Position numbers and translations under genes: made by a program | Source: UBA10324 sp038326325 | Lineage (GTDB): Bacteria > Bacteroidota > Bacteroidia > Chitinophagales > UBA10324 | Assembly: GCA_038326325.1 (NCBI GenBank) | Contig: JBBQJW010000008.1 | Location: 88,523 to 152,522, forward strand | Reading direction: 5' to 3' | DNA length: 64,000 nt | In this document: positions 44,156 through 53,237 of the stretch, piece by piece | How the letters are laid out: each line of letters opens with the position of its first letter | Position numbering within the stretch: position 1 is the stretch's first letter | The notes under the pieces: generated by a model | The model's database searches: none | Seen by the model: the letters and a program-made list of their open reading frames with translations, nothing else | What the model was told of the DNA's origin: nothing

Positions 44156-44184
44156 AAATTTATCAGAAATAATAATAATTAAAT

Positions 44185-44202
44185 AATTTGTGAATCCGTG
44201 GC
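44185..44202 (+). repeat. 18-bp repeat, copy c
   Basis: AATTTGTGAATCCGTGGC on the plus strand, just past the 3' end of the GxxExxY gene; the inverted partner of copy b. Confidence 0.85.
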
Positions 44203-44212
44203 AATCCTTCTT

Positions 44213-44596
44213 TTAAAATATAACACGCTTGTAAACCAATGAGTCTTCACCAAAATTAAGAATCAAACCCACCTTACATTTTGAAACCGCTAAGTAATTT
44301 ATTGTTTGAGAATAATGTTCATCAGCAATTCCTTTTTGCGCTTTCACTTCCACAATTACTTTTTCAAGAATTACAAAGTCAGCGTAAAAATTGTGTTGTA
44401 GCGTTGTTCCTTTATATTCAATCCTGAATTCTTTTTCCCTCTCAAAGAATATATTTCGTTTTCTTAACTCAAATTCCAAAGCATCTTTGTAAACAATTTC
44501 AAGAAACCCTTTACCAAGAATTTTATGAATCTCCATCGCAATTCCTATAATTTCATAGGTTTCACTTTTCAAAGGAAATATTTTTTCTTCTTCCAT
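44213..44596 (-). CDS. GxxExxY protein
   Basis: The 127-residue protein has the family motif GKGFLEIVYKDAL (GxxExxY) near residues 28-38 and a nuclease-like alpha/beta core (YADFVILEKVIVEVKAQKGIADEHYSQTINYLAVSKCKVGLILNFG). The ADFVI..KVIVEVKA element resembles the PD-(D/E)XK fold, but no nuclease activity is established that I know of. It sits among copies of an 18-bp repeat, between rarA and pyrD, as a likely insert. The family is abundant and patchy in Bacteroidota. Confidence 0.92.
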   Translation of the reverse strand: MEEEKIFPLKSETYEIIGIAMEIHKILGKGFLEIVYKDALEFELRKRNIFFEREKEFRIEYKGTTLQHNFYADFVILEKVIVEVKAQKGIADEHYSQTINYLAVSKCKVGLILNFGEDSLVYKRVIF

Positions 44597-44623
44597 GATT
44601 CTGAAATTTTAATTGCGAAAAAT

Positions 44624-44641
44624 AATCTGTGAATCCGTGGC
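44624..44641 (+). repeat. 18-bp repeat, copy d, overlapping the pyrD start
   Basis: AATCTGTGAATCCGTGGC, a perfect consensus copy. Its GTG at 44637-44639 is in frame with pyrD and is the best start codon available. Confidence 0.88.
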
Positions 44642-45704
44642 GAAAATTTCTTTTTATAAATCTTTAATCAAGCCCTTACTTTTTAATTTATCGCCTGAGG
44701 CCGCTCATCATTTTACTACCATGATGATGAAGCGGAAATTATTTCAATGGTCACTGGAGAAAATGTGTTCTTATCATCATCCTTCTCTTCAGCGTGAAGT
44801 GATGGGTTTAAAATTCCCGAATCCGGTTGGTCTCGCGGCGGGGTTCGATAAGAATGGATTTTACATCTGTGAAATGGAAGCACTTGGTTTTGGTTTTATA
44901 GAAGTAGGAACTGTTACACCCTTGCCGCAATCCGGAAATGAAAAGCCACGATTGTTTCGTTTGCCGAAGGATGAAGCGCTCATTAACCGAATGGGATTTA
45001 ATAATTATGGAGTTGAAGTAGCAGCAGCGAGAATTAAAAGTTACCGAATGGTTGTTGGTCAGGCGACCAACAACGGCAATTCATCGCAAATTATTATTGG
45101 CGGCAACATCGGAAAAAATAAAATCACTCCGAATGAAAAAGCAGTTGATGATTATTTAATCTGCTTTGAAAAATTATTTGACGCGGTTGATTACTTCGTT
45201 GTGAATGTGAGTTCACCGAACACGCCGAACCTTCGTGAGTTGCAGGAGGAAAAACCTTTGCGCGAAATTCTTTCTGAACTTCAGAAGAAAAATTTTCAGA
45301 AGGAAAAGCCAAAACCTTTGTTATTAAAAATTGCTCCCGATCTGTCTATTGAACAAATTGATTTGATAATTAAAATTTGTATTGACACCAAGTTAAATGG
45401 CGTTGTCGCAACGAACACCACAATCAATCGCGATGGATTAAAAACTTCCTCGAAGAAATTATCGCAAGTTGGTGCAGGAGGACTAAGCGGAAAACCACTC
45501 CAGAAAAAATCAACAGAAATTATTCAGCACATTGCAAAACAAACCAACAAGCAGTTAGTGATTATGGGTGTTGGTGGAATTCATACAGCCGATGATGCAA
45601 TGGAAAAATTAGATGCCGGAGCTGATTTAATTCAGTTTTATACAGGACTTATTTATGAAGGTCCGATGGTAGTGAAAAATATTTTGAAGGGAATCACCCA
45701 TTAA
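44637..45704 (+). CDS. pyrD: Dihydroorotate dehydrogenase (quinone), class 2
   Basis: The 355-residue protein has the class 2 features: N-terminal helix KSLIKPLLFNLSPEAAHHFTT, FMN-binding GLAAGFDKNG, FIEVGTVTPLPQSGNEKPRLFRL, NRMGFNN, NVSSPNTPNLRELQ with the Ser base, and TNTTINR. It oxidises dihydroorotate to orotate at the inner membrane. No ATG exists in frame before residue about 40. A TTG at 44613 or the GTG at 44637 inside an 18-bp repeat must be used; GTG gives a family-like length. The repeat insertion probably replaced the original 5' end. Confidence 0.92.
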   Translation: MAKISFYKSLIKPLLFNLSPEAAHHFTTMMMKRKLFQWSLEKMCSYHHPSLQREVMGLKFPNPVGLAAGFDKNGFYICEMEALGFGFIEVGTVTPLPQSGNEKPRLFRLPKDEALINRMGFNNYGVEVAAARIKSYRMVVGQATNNGNSSQIIIGGNIGKNKITPNEKAVDDYLICFEKLFDAVDYFVVNVSSPNTPNLRELQEEKPLREILSELQKKNFQKEKPKPLLLKIAPDLSIEQIDLIIKICIDTKLNGVVATNTTINRDGLKTSSKKLSQVGAGGLSGKPLQKKSTEIIQHIAKQTNKQLVIMGVGGIHTADDAMEKLDAGADLIQFYTGLIYEGPMVVKNILKGITH

Positions 45705-46356
45705 TCCCAAATACATACTGAATAATATTCGCGCCCATTTGCAATGCCTTGGTGCGAAGTTCAATTGGGTCGTTGTGTACATCATCCCAGCCATCGCCGA
45801 GGTCGCATTCAAAATTGTAGAAAGCAACAAGTCGTCCTTCGTAAATCAACCCGAAACCCTGTGGAATTTTATCGTCGTGTTCATGAATTTTCGGTAATCC
45901 ATTCGGGAAATTATATTTTCCGTGATACACGGGATGTGAGAAGGGCAACTCAACAAAATCTAATTCAGGAAAAACTTTTTTCATAGCTGTTCGGATGTAA
46001 GGATCCAATCCATAATCATCATTGATAAAAAGAAAGCCGCCGCCAATTAAGTAAGTGCGAAGGTTTTGAGCTTCGTCATTATTGAAAACAACATTGCCGT
46101 GACCGGTCATGTACACGAACGGATAATTAAAAATATCAGGACTGCCTGGCTCGACAGTCGCGTATTCATCACTGAGGTTTGTTCCGATGTTGTCGTTGCA
46201 GAAGCGGGCAAGATTCCGTAGCGAATGAACATCGTTATACCAATCGCCACCGCCGCTGTATTTTAATAAAGCTAATTGAACGGTAGGAGCGGGAGCGAAT
46301 GCGAAAAAGACTGTTACACTTAAAAGTAGAGAAAGAAAAATAGTTTTCAGTTTCAT
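45694..46356 (-). CDS. DUF4159 secreted protein
   Basis: The 220-residue protein has a signal peptide (TIFLSLLLSVTVFFAFA). A DUF4159 domain of glutamine-amidotransferase-like type follows: LLKYSGGGDWYNDVHSLRNLARFCND, YPFVYMTGHGNVVFNNDEAQNLRTYLIGGGFLFINDDYGLDPYIR, FPELDFVELPFSHPVYH. The function is unknown. It overlaps pyrD by 11 bp at the 3' ends and rsmE by 4 bp at its 5' end, so it is probably co-transcribed with rsmE. Confidence 0.88.
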   Translation of the reverse strand: MKLKTIFLSLLLSVTVFFAFAPAPTVQLALLKYSGGGDWYNDVHSLRNLARFCNDNIGTNLSDEYATVEPGSPDIFNYPFVYMTGHGNVVFNNDEAQNLRTYLIGGGFLFINDDYGLDPYIRTAMKKVFPELDFVELPFSHPVYHGKYNFPNGLPKIHEHDDKIPQGFGLIYEGRLVAFYNFECDLGDGWDDVHNDPIELRTKALQMGANIIQYVFGING

Positions 46357-47057
46357 TGGTTCAGCGAATTTAGTTGAACAATCGCAACCAGGGCCGCGGT
46401 TTCAGTTCTCAACCTGTTGTTACCTAAAATTACTTCCGTAAAACCTTCATCACTCGCCAATGATAATTCCTTGCCGGAAAAATCTCCTTCAGGTCCAATC
46501 AAAATCAAAACATCATTTTCCTTTTTATAAACTGAAGAAAGAGATATTTTATTTTGCGCTAAGTGGCAAATGAATTTTTCACCTTTCACCTTTGATTTTT
46601 CACTTAAAAATTTTTCAAACGCGATTATTTCGTTCAACTTCGGAAGTGTCGCCCTCACTGATTGTTTCATCGCACTCACACAAATCCGGTTCAATCGTTC
46701 AATATTAATTTTTCTGCGTTCGCTGTGTTCACATTCAAGAAAGGAGATTTCCGTTACGCCAATCTCCACAGCTTTCTCACAAAGCCACTCCATGCGATCC
46801 ATATTTTTTGTTGGAGCGATAGCGAGATGAAGCTTGAAACTTAATCCTTCGCTCTCTTTGCATTTTTCAATTACCTCAAACCGACAATGGTCTTTATGCG
46901 CCATTGTAATTTTTGCCTTATAGAAATTTCCAACACCATCAATAATATTGAGTTCATCTCCGACATTATGCCGAAGCACTTTCACGCAATGATATGATTC
47001 TTCATCGCTGAGTTCATGAATTCCATTTATGATTTCGGGGCAGTAGAATAATTCCAC
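46353..47057 (-). CDS. rsmE: 16S rRNA m3U1498 methyltransferase
   Basis: The 234-residue protein is a SPOUT methyltransferase: SYHCVKVLRHNVGDELNIIDGVGNFYKAKI (PUA-like start), KNMDRMEWLCEKAVEIGVTEISFLECEHSERR, CVSAMKQSVRATLPKL, and the SAM knot LIGPEGDFSGKEL followed by LGNNRLRTETAALVAI. It methylates U1498 of 16S rRNA. The 4-bp overlap with the DUF4159 gene suggests one transcript. Confidence 0.95.
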   Translation of the reverse strand: MELFYCPEIINGIHELSDEESYHCVKVLRHNVGDELNIIDGVGNFYKAKITMAHKDHCRFEVIEKCKESEGLSFKLHLAIAPTKNMDRMEWLCEKAVEIGVTEISFLECEHSERRKINIERLNRICVSAMKQSVRATLPKLNEIIAFEKFLSEKSKVKGEKFICHLAQNKISLSSVYKKENDVLILIGPEGDFSGKELSLASDEGFTEVILGNNRLRTETAALVAIVQLNSLNQ

Positions 47058-47100
47058 TTCGGCTAAAAATTATTGATGAAAAGTTTCAGCAATAATACAA

Positions 47101-47526
47101 TCAAACTTTTCGGTATAATTCTTTTTCAATTTTTTGAAAGGAAGGAGAACTGAATTCGTGATTGATAGAAAGAATGCCTCCCGGTTTCACGACACCGCAA
47201 ATGTTTTCAAGCGAAGTTTCAATATCCTTTACGCGATTTAAAACATTGTACGCGACAACAATTTCGGCCTGCATGTTTATTTTTTGTGTTTCGATATTGA
47301 TGAGCTGACTCTGAACTGGAATTTTAAATCCGTTATAGTTGCTCAGTTTGCTCGCGGCCTCAACAACTTTTTTCTCAATATCAAAGACATAAATTTTATT
47401 AGGATGCAAGTCTGCAAGAGTGTAAAGCAGATTATGAAGTTCCGGGCAATTCAACTCAAACAGGTTTGTGTGTCTGATGGAAGTTTCAATGGCTTTTGTA
47501 AGAGATGATTCAATGATAAAATTCAA
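47101..47526 (-). CDS. Methyltransferase-like protein (small)
   Basis: The 141-residue product resembles part of a class I SAM-dependent methyltransferase: IYVFDIEKKVVEAASKLSNYNGFKI (motif II-like Asp), AEIVVAYNVLNRVKDIETSLENICGVVKPGGILSINHEF (motifs IV-V). The glycine-rich SAM motif I is missing, so it is either a degenerate enzyme or a fragment. The family N-terminal region cannot be found in frame. It stands 43 bp upstream of rsmE on the same strand. Confidence 0.55.
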   Translation of the reverse strand: MNFIIESSLTKAIETSIRHTNLFELNCPELHNLLYTLADLHPNKIYVFDIEKKVVEAASKLSNYNGFKIPVQSQLINIETQKINMQAEIVVAYNVLNRVKDIETSLENICGVVKPGGILSINHEFSSPSFQKIEKELYRKV

Positions 47527-47759
47527 TCAAATGAATCTAACTTGGATGCATATCATATTGGAGGTCAATCACAATCACAATATTTTGGCATTGGTGATTT
47601 ATCAATCATCTTTTATTTTACTATTAAAAAATTTAGTCAAAAGAAATTAACTACTACTGTTTTACGATGCACCACCATTTATTAGCCAATCATAAATTTA
47701 GTTTTTCGAAAGTTGTTTACTTCAATTGGTTTCCTATTTTCGACTTCCAATTTTTAAAC

Positions 47760-50465
47760 ATGATAAAAAAATACTTTCTCTTACTTACACTTGTTAGTGT
47801 AACAGTTTGCAATTCTTTCGCACAAACTTTCGGTGGTTCTCCTGAAAGTTTTTCAAAATCACTTTTAACACAAACAATTCCTTCCATTAAAACACCGGAA
47901 GTTGATGCTGCAACTTTGCTTGCGGAAGATGCTTTAAATGTCGACAAAAATGTTCCTTACAGGTTTGGTTTTAATCACTTCGTAAATATTAATGCAGCAC
48001 AGCACGGTATTTGGGAAACACTTTCAAACGGAGATAAAATCTGGAGGATGAAAATTGAATGCCCAGAAGCATTTTCAATAAATATTTCTTTCAGCAATTT
48101 TAATATCCCTCCAAGCGCACAGCTTTTTCTTTATGATGAAAACAAAACGCACATTATTGGTGCTTACACTTCACAGAATGTTACACCTGATTATTTTCTT
48201 GGAACTGACTTGCTTCCGGGAAGCGTGATGATTCTTGAATATGATGAACCAGCCTTCGTTCCTTTTCATGGAGAGCTTGAAATTTATAGAATCACACATG
48301 GTTACAGGGATGCTTTCAATTTTGCTAAGTCCTATGGTGATGCTGGAAGTTGTCAAACAAATATTAATTGCCCTGTAGGAGCAAACTGGCAGGTGACAAA
48401 AAAAGCTGTGGTTTGTATTGTTGATGGCGGAGAAATTTGCACTGGAGCTATGGTGGCAGATGTTCCTCATAGCGGCACTCCATATTTTCTTACTGCAAAT
48501 CATTGCATTCAAGGTGCAACAGTTTCTACATGGGTCTTTCGTTTTAATTGGGAAGCTACTGGTTGTTCAAATCAAAACGGACCAACAAACCAAACTGTAA
48601 ATGGATGCGTGCTTCGTGGAAATAAATCTTCATCTGATTTTGCTTTACTTGAACTGAATAATATTCCGCCACAATCTTATGGAGTATTTTATGCAGGATG
48701 GAATCGTCAGAATACCCCTGACTTAATGAGTATTGGTATTCACCATCCCAGTGGAGATATCAAGAAAATATCTTTTGATAACAATCCGTGTACTTCTACA
48801 AGCTGGAGTGGAACACCTTCTAACTCCCACTGGAAGGTTGATTGGGATGGTGGTCAGTGTACTGAACCTGGCTCAAGCGGCTCACCTCTTTTTGATCAGG
48901 ATCACAGAATTATTGGTCAGCTTCATGGTGGAGCCTCGGCATGTGGAAGTACAGATATGACTGACGAATATGGAAAATTCTGGATGAGTTGGGACTTAGG
49001 AACAACAAATGCAACTCAATTAAAACATTGGCTCGATCCACAAAACACTGGAAACTTAACTGAAGATGGTTTTGATCCATGGGCGCCCACTGATACTATA
49101 AATCTTGCCATGCAATCATTCAATGTAACGGGTGCAAGCATTTGTTTGGGTGATACAGTAGTTCCCACTTTTACAATTAAAAATACAGGAATCAACGCTG
49201 TTACAACATTCAATATTCAATATCATTTAGATGGTGCAAGTAATCAGAATTATGTATGGAATGGAAACCTTTTGCACAATGAAATTGCAACTGTTACACT
49301 TCCATGGTTTGTGCCTGTTGCAGGAGGGCATAATTACTGGGTGCATGTTTCAACAGTAAACGGAATGCCCAGCGATCAAGAAATTATTGATGACACATTG
49401 CAATATTCATTCACTGTAATTTCCGGAATGCATTTGCAGATTGCATTAACAACCGATAACAATGCTTCACAAACTTCAATGGATATTAAAAGCTCAATAG
49501 GGACAATCGTGAATTCGTGGACTGGTTTTGCAAACAATACTACTTATAATCTTTATGCCTGTCTTGATTCAGGCTGTTACACTTTCACCATTTACGATAC
49601 AGGTGGAAATGGAATATGCTGCACCAATGGAAATGGGCATTTCCATGTTATTGATGAAGCGGGGCATGTGATTGCTGACGGTGGCGCTTTTACTGCATCG
49701 TCTGCAAAACAATTTTGTTTAGGTGTTCCTGTTACATCTGCGTTTACAATTGTTGACAATACGCTGTGTCAGGGTAAACCAATTACAACAAGTAATACTT
49801 CAATCAATGCATATAGTTATCAATGGTCGTTAACAGGTCCGACAACTCAAACAAGTTCTAACTTAACTTTCAACTATACACCAACACTGGCTGGCAGTTA
49901 TACTTTAACCTTGATAGTTGATAATGGTGGTTCTTATGATACTTCATCGCAAACAATTACTGTGTTCCCTGTTCAGACTTTGAACACCACAAACACTCAG
50001 GCAAGTTCTTCAACTGCTGCTGATGCAAGTATTAATCTGACTGTGGTTGGCGGAACTTCTCCGTTTACTTATCACTGGACTACCAATGCAAATGGAGCAA
50101 CTACACAAGATTTGAATAACATAGCTGCAGGTGTTTATTGTGTAACAGTTACTGATGCTAACAATTGCACCAAAACTACCTGTGTAACAGTTCCTTACTT
50201 TGAAGGATTATCTGAATTGTATTTCGAAGCGGTTAAAATTTTCCCTAACCCTGCTAATACCGAAATTGAAATTGATTTAGGTGGAATAAAATTGAATTCA
50301 TTAATTCTGTTTGATGAAACTGGAAGAAGAATCTCGGTGATAAAATCTGAAACAAACAATCACATTTATTTTGATTTGAAAAATGTCGCATCAGGAGTTT
50401 ATTTCTTACAAGGAGAAAATGAAATCGGAATTTTCAACCGGAAAATTGTTGTCGTTCACCCTTAG
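47760..50465 (+). CDS. Secreted trypsin-like (lysyl-endopeptidase-type) protease with type IX secretion domain
   Basis: The 901-residue protein has a signal peptide (MIKKYFLLLTLVSVTVCNSFAQ) and a serine protease domain (about 190-430) with His in FLTANHC, Asp in SSDFALLEL and Ser in EPGSSGSPLF. A CARDB-like domain (about 440-560), a PKD-like domain (about 660-740) and a SprB-like repeat (TTNANGATTQDLNNIAAGVYCVTVTDANNCTKT) follow. A type IX C-terminal sorting domain ends it (VKIFPNPANTEIEI...VASGVYFLQ...). It is predicted to reach the cell surface. The start at 47760 is chosen from the signal peptide. It contains at least nine TGTWACA sites. Confidence 0.93.
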   Translation: MIKKYFLLLTLVSVTVCNSFAQTFGGSPESFSKSLLTQTIPSIKTPEVDAATLLAEDALNVDKNVPYRFGFNHFVNINAAQHGIWETLSNGDKIWRMKIECPEAFSINISFSNFNIPPSAQLFLYDENKTHIIGAYTSQNVTPDYFLGTDLLPGSVMILEYDEPAFVPFHGELEIYRITHGYRDAFNFAKSYGDAGSCQTNINCPVGANWQVTKKAVVCIVDGGEICTGAMVADVPHSGTPYFLTANHCIQGATVSTWVFRFNWEATGCSNQNGPTNQTVNGCVLRGNKSSSDFALLELNNIPPQSYGVFYAGWNRQNTPDLMSIGIHHPSGDIKKISFDNNPCTSTSWSGTPSNSHWKVDWDGGQCTEPGSSGSPLFDQDHRIIGQLHGGASACGSTDMTDEYGKFWMSWDLGTTNATQLKHWLDPQNTGNLTEDGFDPWAPTDTINLAMQSFNVTGASICLGDTVVPTFTIKNTGINAVTTFNIQYHLDGASNQNYVWNGNLLHNEIATVTLPWFVPVAGGHNYWVHVSTVNGMPSDQEIIDDTLQYSFTVISGMHLQIALTTDNNASQTSMDIKSSIGTIVNSWTGFANNTTYNLYACLDSGCYTFTIYDTGGNGICCTNGNGHFHVIDEAGHVIADGGAFTASSAKQFCLGVPVTSAFTIVDNTLCQGKPITTSNTSINAYSYQWSLTGPTTQTSSNLTFNYTPTLAGSYTLTLIVDNGGSYDTSSQTITVFPVQTLNTTNTQASSSTAADASINLTVVGGTSPFTYHWTTNANGATTQDLNNIAAGVYCVTVTDANNCTKTTCVTVPYFEGLSELYFEAVKIFPNPANTEIEIDLGGIKLNSLILFDETGRRISVIKSETNNHIYFDLKNVASGVYFLQGENEIGIFNRKIVVVHP

Positions 50466-50527
50466 AGAATAGTTTCTAATGGTTGTTGATTAATTCACAA
50501 CTGTTCTGTAAAACATCATTCTAAATT

Positions 50528-50560
50528 TCGCCTCTGATGAAAATCAGAGGCGATTTTTTT
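50528..50560 (+). terminator. Rho-independent terminator after the protease gene
   Basis: TCGCCTCTGAT pairs perfectly with ATCAGAGGCGA around GAAA, followed by eight T. Confidence 0.92.
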
Positions 50561-50585
50561 TGATTCACAAATCACTATTCAAACA

Positions 50586-52079
50586 ATGAATTCACAGGAA
50601 CTCTATCAACAGTATGTAACAGCAATGCGAAAAATTGCTGATATAAAATATTCCATTGCAGTGCTTGGCTGGGACCAGGAATGTTATCAACCAAAAAAAG
50701 GAGCAGAGTTTCGTGCGCAACAGATCGGAACTCTCAGTGGAATGGCTCACGATTTATTTGTGGATGATAACCTCGGAAATATTTTATCAAAATTGCTGAA
50801 TGCTGATTTGAGTGAAGTACAGAAGAGAAATGTTGAAGAAACTTTAAAGGACTACACACGCGAAAAAAAATATCCGACTTCGTTTGTTGAGAAAATGGCG
50901 AGTGTTACATCACAAACTTATCAAGCTTGGTTGAAGGCAAGAGAAGCAAATGATTTCAAGGTTTTTCGACCGATGTTAGAAACGATGATTGATTTAAAGA
51001 GAGAAGAAGCTGCAATTCTCACATACGAAAATCATCCTTATGATGCCTTGATGGATATGTATGAGCCGGGAGCGAAAACTGCTGAGTTAGATATTTTATT
51101 TAAAGAAGTGCGCTTAAACCTTGTTGACTTTGTAAAAGAAATTGCAGTGAAGGCACAGATGCGAACAGATTTTCTGAAAAGAAGTTTTCCGTATCAGCAG
51201 CAATGGGATTTCGGTATTGATGTGTTGAAACAAATGGGATATGATTTTGATGCAGGTCGTCAGGATATTTCGCCTCATCCGTTCACTACCAATTTCAGTA
51301 TGCATGATGTGCGTGTAACAACCCGCGTGAATGAAAACGATTTTAGCACTATGCTCTGGAGCTGCATTCACGAAGGCGGTCATGCATTATACGAACAAGG
51401 ATTATTGCCGGAGTATTATGGTTTACCCATGGGAGAAGCAGTATCTCTCGGTATTCACGAATCGCAATCGCGCTTATGGGAGAATTTAGTTGGCAGAGGT
51501 TTCGGTTATTGGAAAGGAAAATTTCCTGCGCTTAAAAATATTTTTCCTGCTCAATTTGGTGATGTAACAGTCAAGGAGTTTTATAATGGAATAAATAAAG
51601 TGCAACCATCCTTTATTCGGGTGGAAGCAGACGAACTTACTTATCACTTTCACATCATGGTTCGGTTTGAGATTGAAAAAGGATTAATGGATAAATCGTT
51701 GCAGGTGAAAGACCTTTCAGAGATCTGGAACTCGCGCTACAAAGAATATCTGGGTGTAACAGTTCCGTCAGATAACAAAGGAGTGTTACAGGATATTCAT
51801 TGGAGTCATGGAAGTATTGGTTATTTCCCGACTTATTCTCTGGGAAGTTTTTATTCAGTTCAATTTTTTAATCGGGCAGCAAAAGAAATTTCAGGATTGA
51901 ACGAACAGATTGAACAAGGAAACTTGTTGCCACTTCGTGAATGGCTTCGCGAAAAAATTCATGTGCATGGTCGCCATTATACCGCGCGTGAATTGTGTGA
52001 ACGCATCACCGGCGAGCCGCTCAATTTCAAACACTTTATGAATTATGCAAAGAAGAAGTATGAGGAGATTTATTGCTAA
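50586..52079 (+). CDS. M32 family metallocarboxypeptidase
   Basis: The 497-residue protein is a Taq-type carboxypeptidase: the zinc motif HEGGH in WSCIHEGGHALYEQGL, the second ligand region ESQSRLWENLVGRG, the closing RVEADELTYHFHIMVRFEIEKGLM, and DIHWSHGSIGYFPTYSLGSFYSVQFF. It removes C-terminal residues from peptides and is cytoplasmic. The gene overlaps the Lgt-like gene by 4 bp at the stop codons. Confidence 0.96.
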   Translation: MNSQELYQQYVTAMRKIADIKYSIAVLGWDQECYQPKKGAEFRAQQIGTLSGMAHDLFVDDNLGNILSKLLNADLSEVQKRNVEETLKDYTREKKYPTSFVEKMASVTSQTYQAWLKAREANDFKVFRPMLETMIDLKREEAAILTYENHPYDALMDMYEPGAKTAELDILFKEVRLNLVDFVKEIAVKAQMRTDFLKRSFPYQQQWDFGIDVLKQMGYDFDAGRQDISPHPFTTNFSMHDVRVTTRVNENDFSTMLWSCIHEGGHALYEQGLLPEYYGLPMGEAVSLGIHESQSRLWENLVGRGFGYWKGKFPALKNIFPAQFGDVTVKEFYNGINKVQPSFIRVEADELTYHFHIMVRFEIEKGLMDKSLQVKDLSEIWNSRYKEYLGVTVPSDNKGVLQDIHWSHGSIGYFPTYSLGSFYSVQFFNRAAKEISGLNEQIEQGNLLPLREWLREKIHVHGRHYTARELCERITGEPLNFKHFMNYAKKKYEEIYC

Positions 52080-53233
52080 GATATTTTCTTACGATTCTTT
52101 GTCCAAAAAATTCCGGCGATTCCGGTAATCATCATCAGCACGGCGATGATTTCCGCTTGCGTGGGATTGATTCCAAGAAAGTGATATTGTGAATTCACTC
52201 GAATTTGTTCAATGGAAAATCTCTCGATGCCATTCAGGATTAAATAAATGCTGAATAACATCCCCGGAATGGAAATTCTTTTTCTCAATGACCAGAGAAT
52301 TCCGAAAATAATAAGGCACATCACCGTTTCATAAAATGGAGTCGGAAAAACTGTTACAGGTAATTCAAAGCAATGTCGACCGACGCAATTTTCAATCGGC
52401 ACTCCTTCGTTGATGACATTGTGAGGAAACTTATAAGCCCACATCCAATCGGGAAGAAAAGAAAGTATGGATGGTTTTGGCGCAATGTTATTGATTCCCC
52501 AATCGCCATCACCCGCGACCTGACAACCGATTCTTCCAATCGCATAACCGAAAATCAATGTAGTCGCCATGGCGTCTGCCATGTGAAACACCGGGATTTT
52601 ATTTTTAATGCAGTAGAAAATAATAACAGCTGATCCGAATATCAATCCGCCATACCAGGTAAGTCCGCTGAACGAAATCATCGCTTCAAGCGGGTGCTGA
52701 ATAAAGAAGGATGGGTTCTCAAGATTGTCGAAAATTTTCGCGCCGAGTAATCCGAAGATGGCGGCGTAAATAACTATCTCGCTCACTAATTGCCGGGGAT
52801 AGAGTGTAACAGATTCTGTTTTCGGCTCTGGTAGTTGTTGCTTTTTCTTTTCGTAATATTTTGAATAAGCGAAAAAAGCGGCGATTAAAATTCCGCCAAT
52901 CCAACTTCCCTGCGCCGAGAAAACAAATGCTTGCGGATTAGCAGTGAAAATGCTGATGTTAAAAATTATTCCAACAACTTTGAATCCGAGAACAAAGCCG
53001 ATAACGGCGTTTAAGATTAAGTCTGTTACAGTCGCTGGTTTTCCGATAACAGTGTCGCGGATAATAGGAGTGAGGAGTCCGGATTTTTCTTTTCGTTCGA
53101 GTTCTTTGTAAAGAATATAGGCGCTGCTTAAAAACGCGACCGCCATCATCAATCCGAACATCTGAAAAATATACAGGAACGATAAATCAATTCCGGTTAA
53201 ACTTTTTACTAAATCGCCAAGGGTTGGATACAT
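52076..53233 (-). CDS. Lgt-like prolipoprotein diacylglyceryl transferase homologue
   Basis: The 385-residue membrane protein has seven or more hydrophobic segments. The C-terminal half shows the Lgt core in altered form: SGLTWYGGLIFGSAVI (in place of the usual Gly-Met-Ser-Phe-His-Gly-Gly block), IGRIGCQVAGDGDWGI (cf. GRxGNFxNGE), PTPFYETVMCLIIF and RFSIEQIRVN. Ordinary Lgt is about 280 residues; the extra length is in the N-terminal part (about 1-110). It may be a second Lgt-like enzyme in Bacteroidota. The start is at MYPTLGDLVKS, since the longer frame lacks similarity. Confidence 0.78.
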   Translation of the reverse strand: MYPTLGDLVKSLTGIDLSFLYIFQMFGLMMAVAFLSSAYILYKELERKEKSGLLTPIIRDTVIGKPATVTDLILNAVIGFVLGFKVVGIIFNISIFTANPQAFVFSAQGSWIGGILIAAFFAYSKYYEKKKQQLPEPKTESVTLYPRQLVSEIVIYAAIFGLLGAKIFDNLENPSFFIQHPLEAMISFSGLTWYGGLIFGSAVIIFYCIKNKIPVFHMADAMATTLIFGYAIGRIGCQVAGDGDWGINNIAPKPSILSFLPDWMWAYKFPHNVINEGVPIENCVGRHCFELPVTVFPTPFYETVMCLIIFGILWSLRKRISIPGMLFSIYLILNGIERFSIEQIRVNSQYHFLGINPTQAEIIAVLMMITGIAGIFWTKNRKKIS

Positions 53234-53237
53234 GTGT

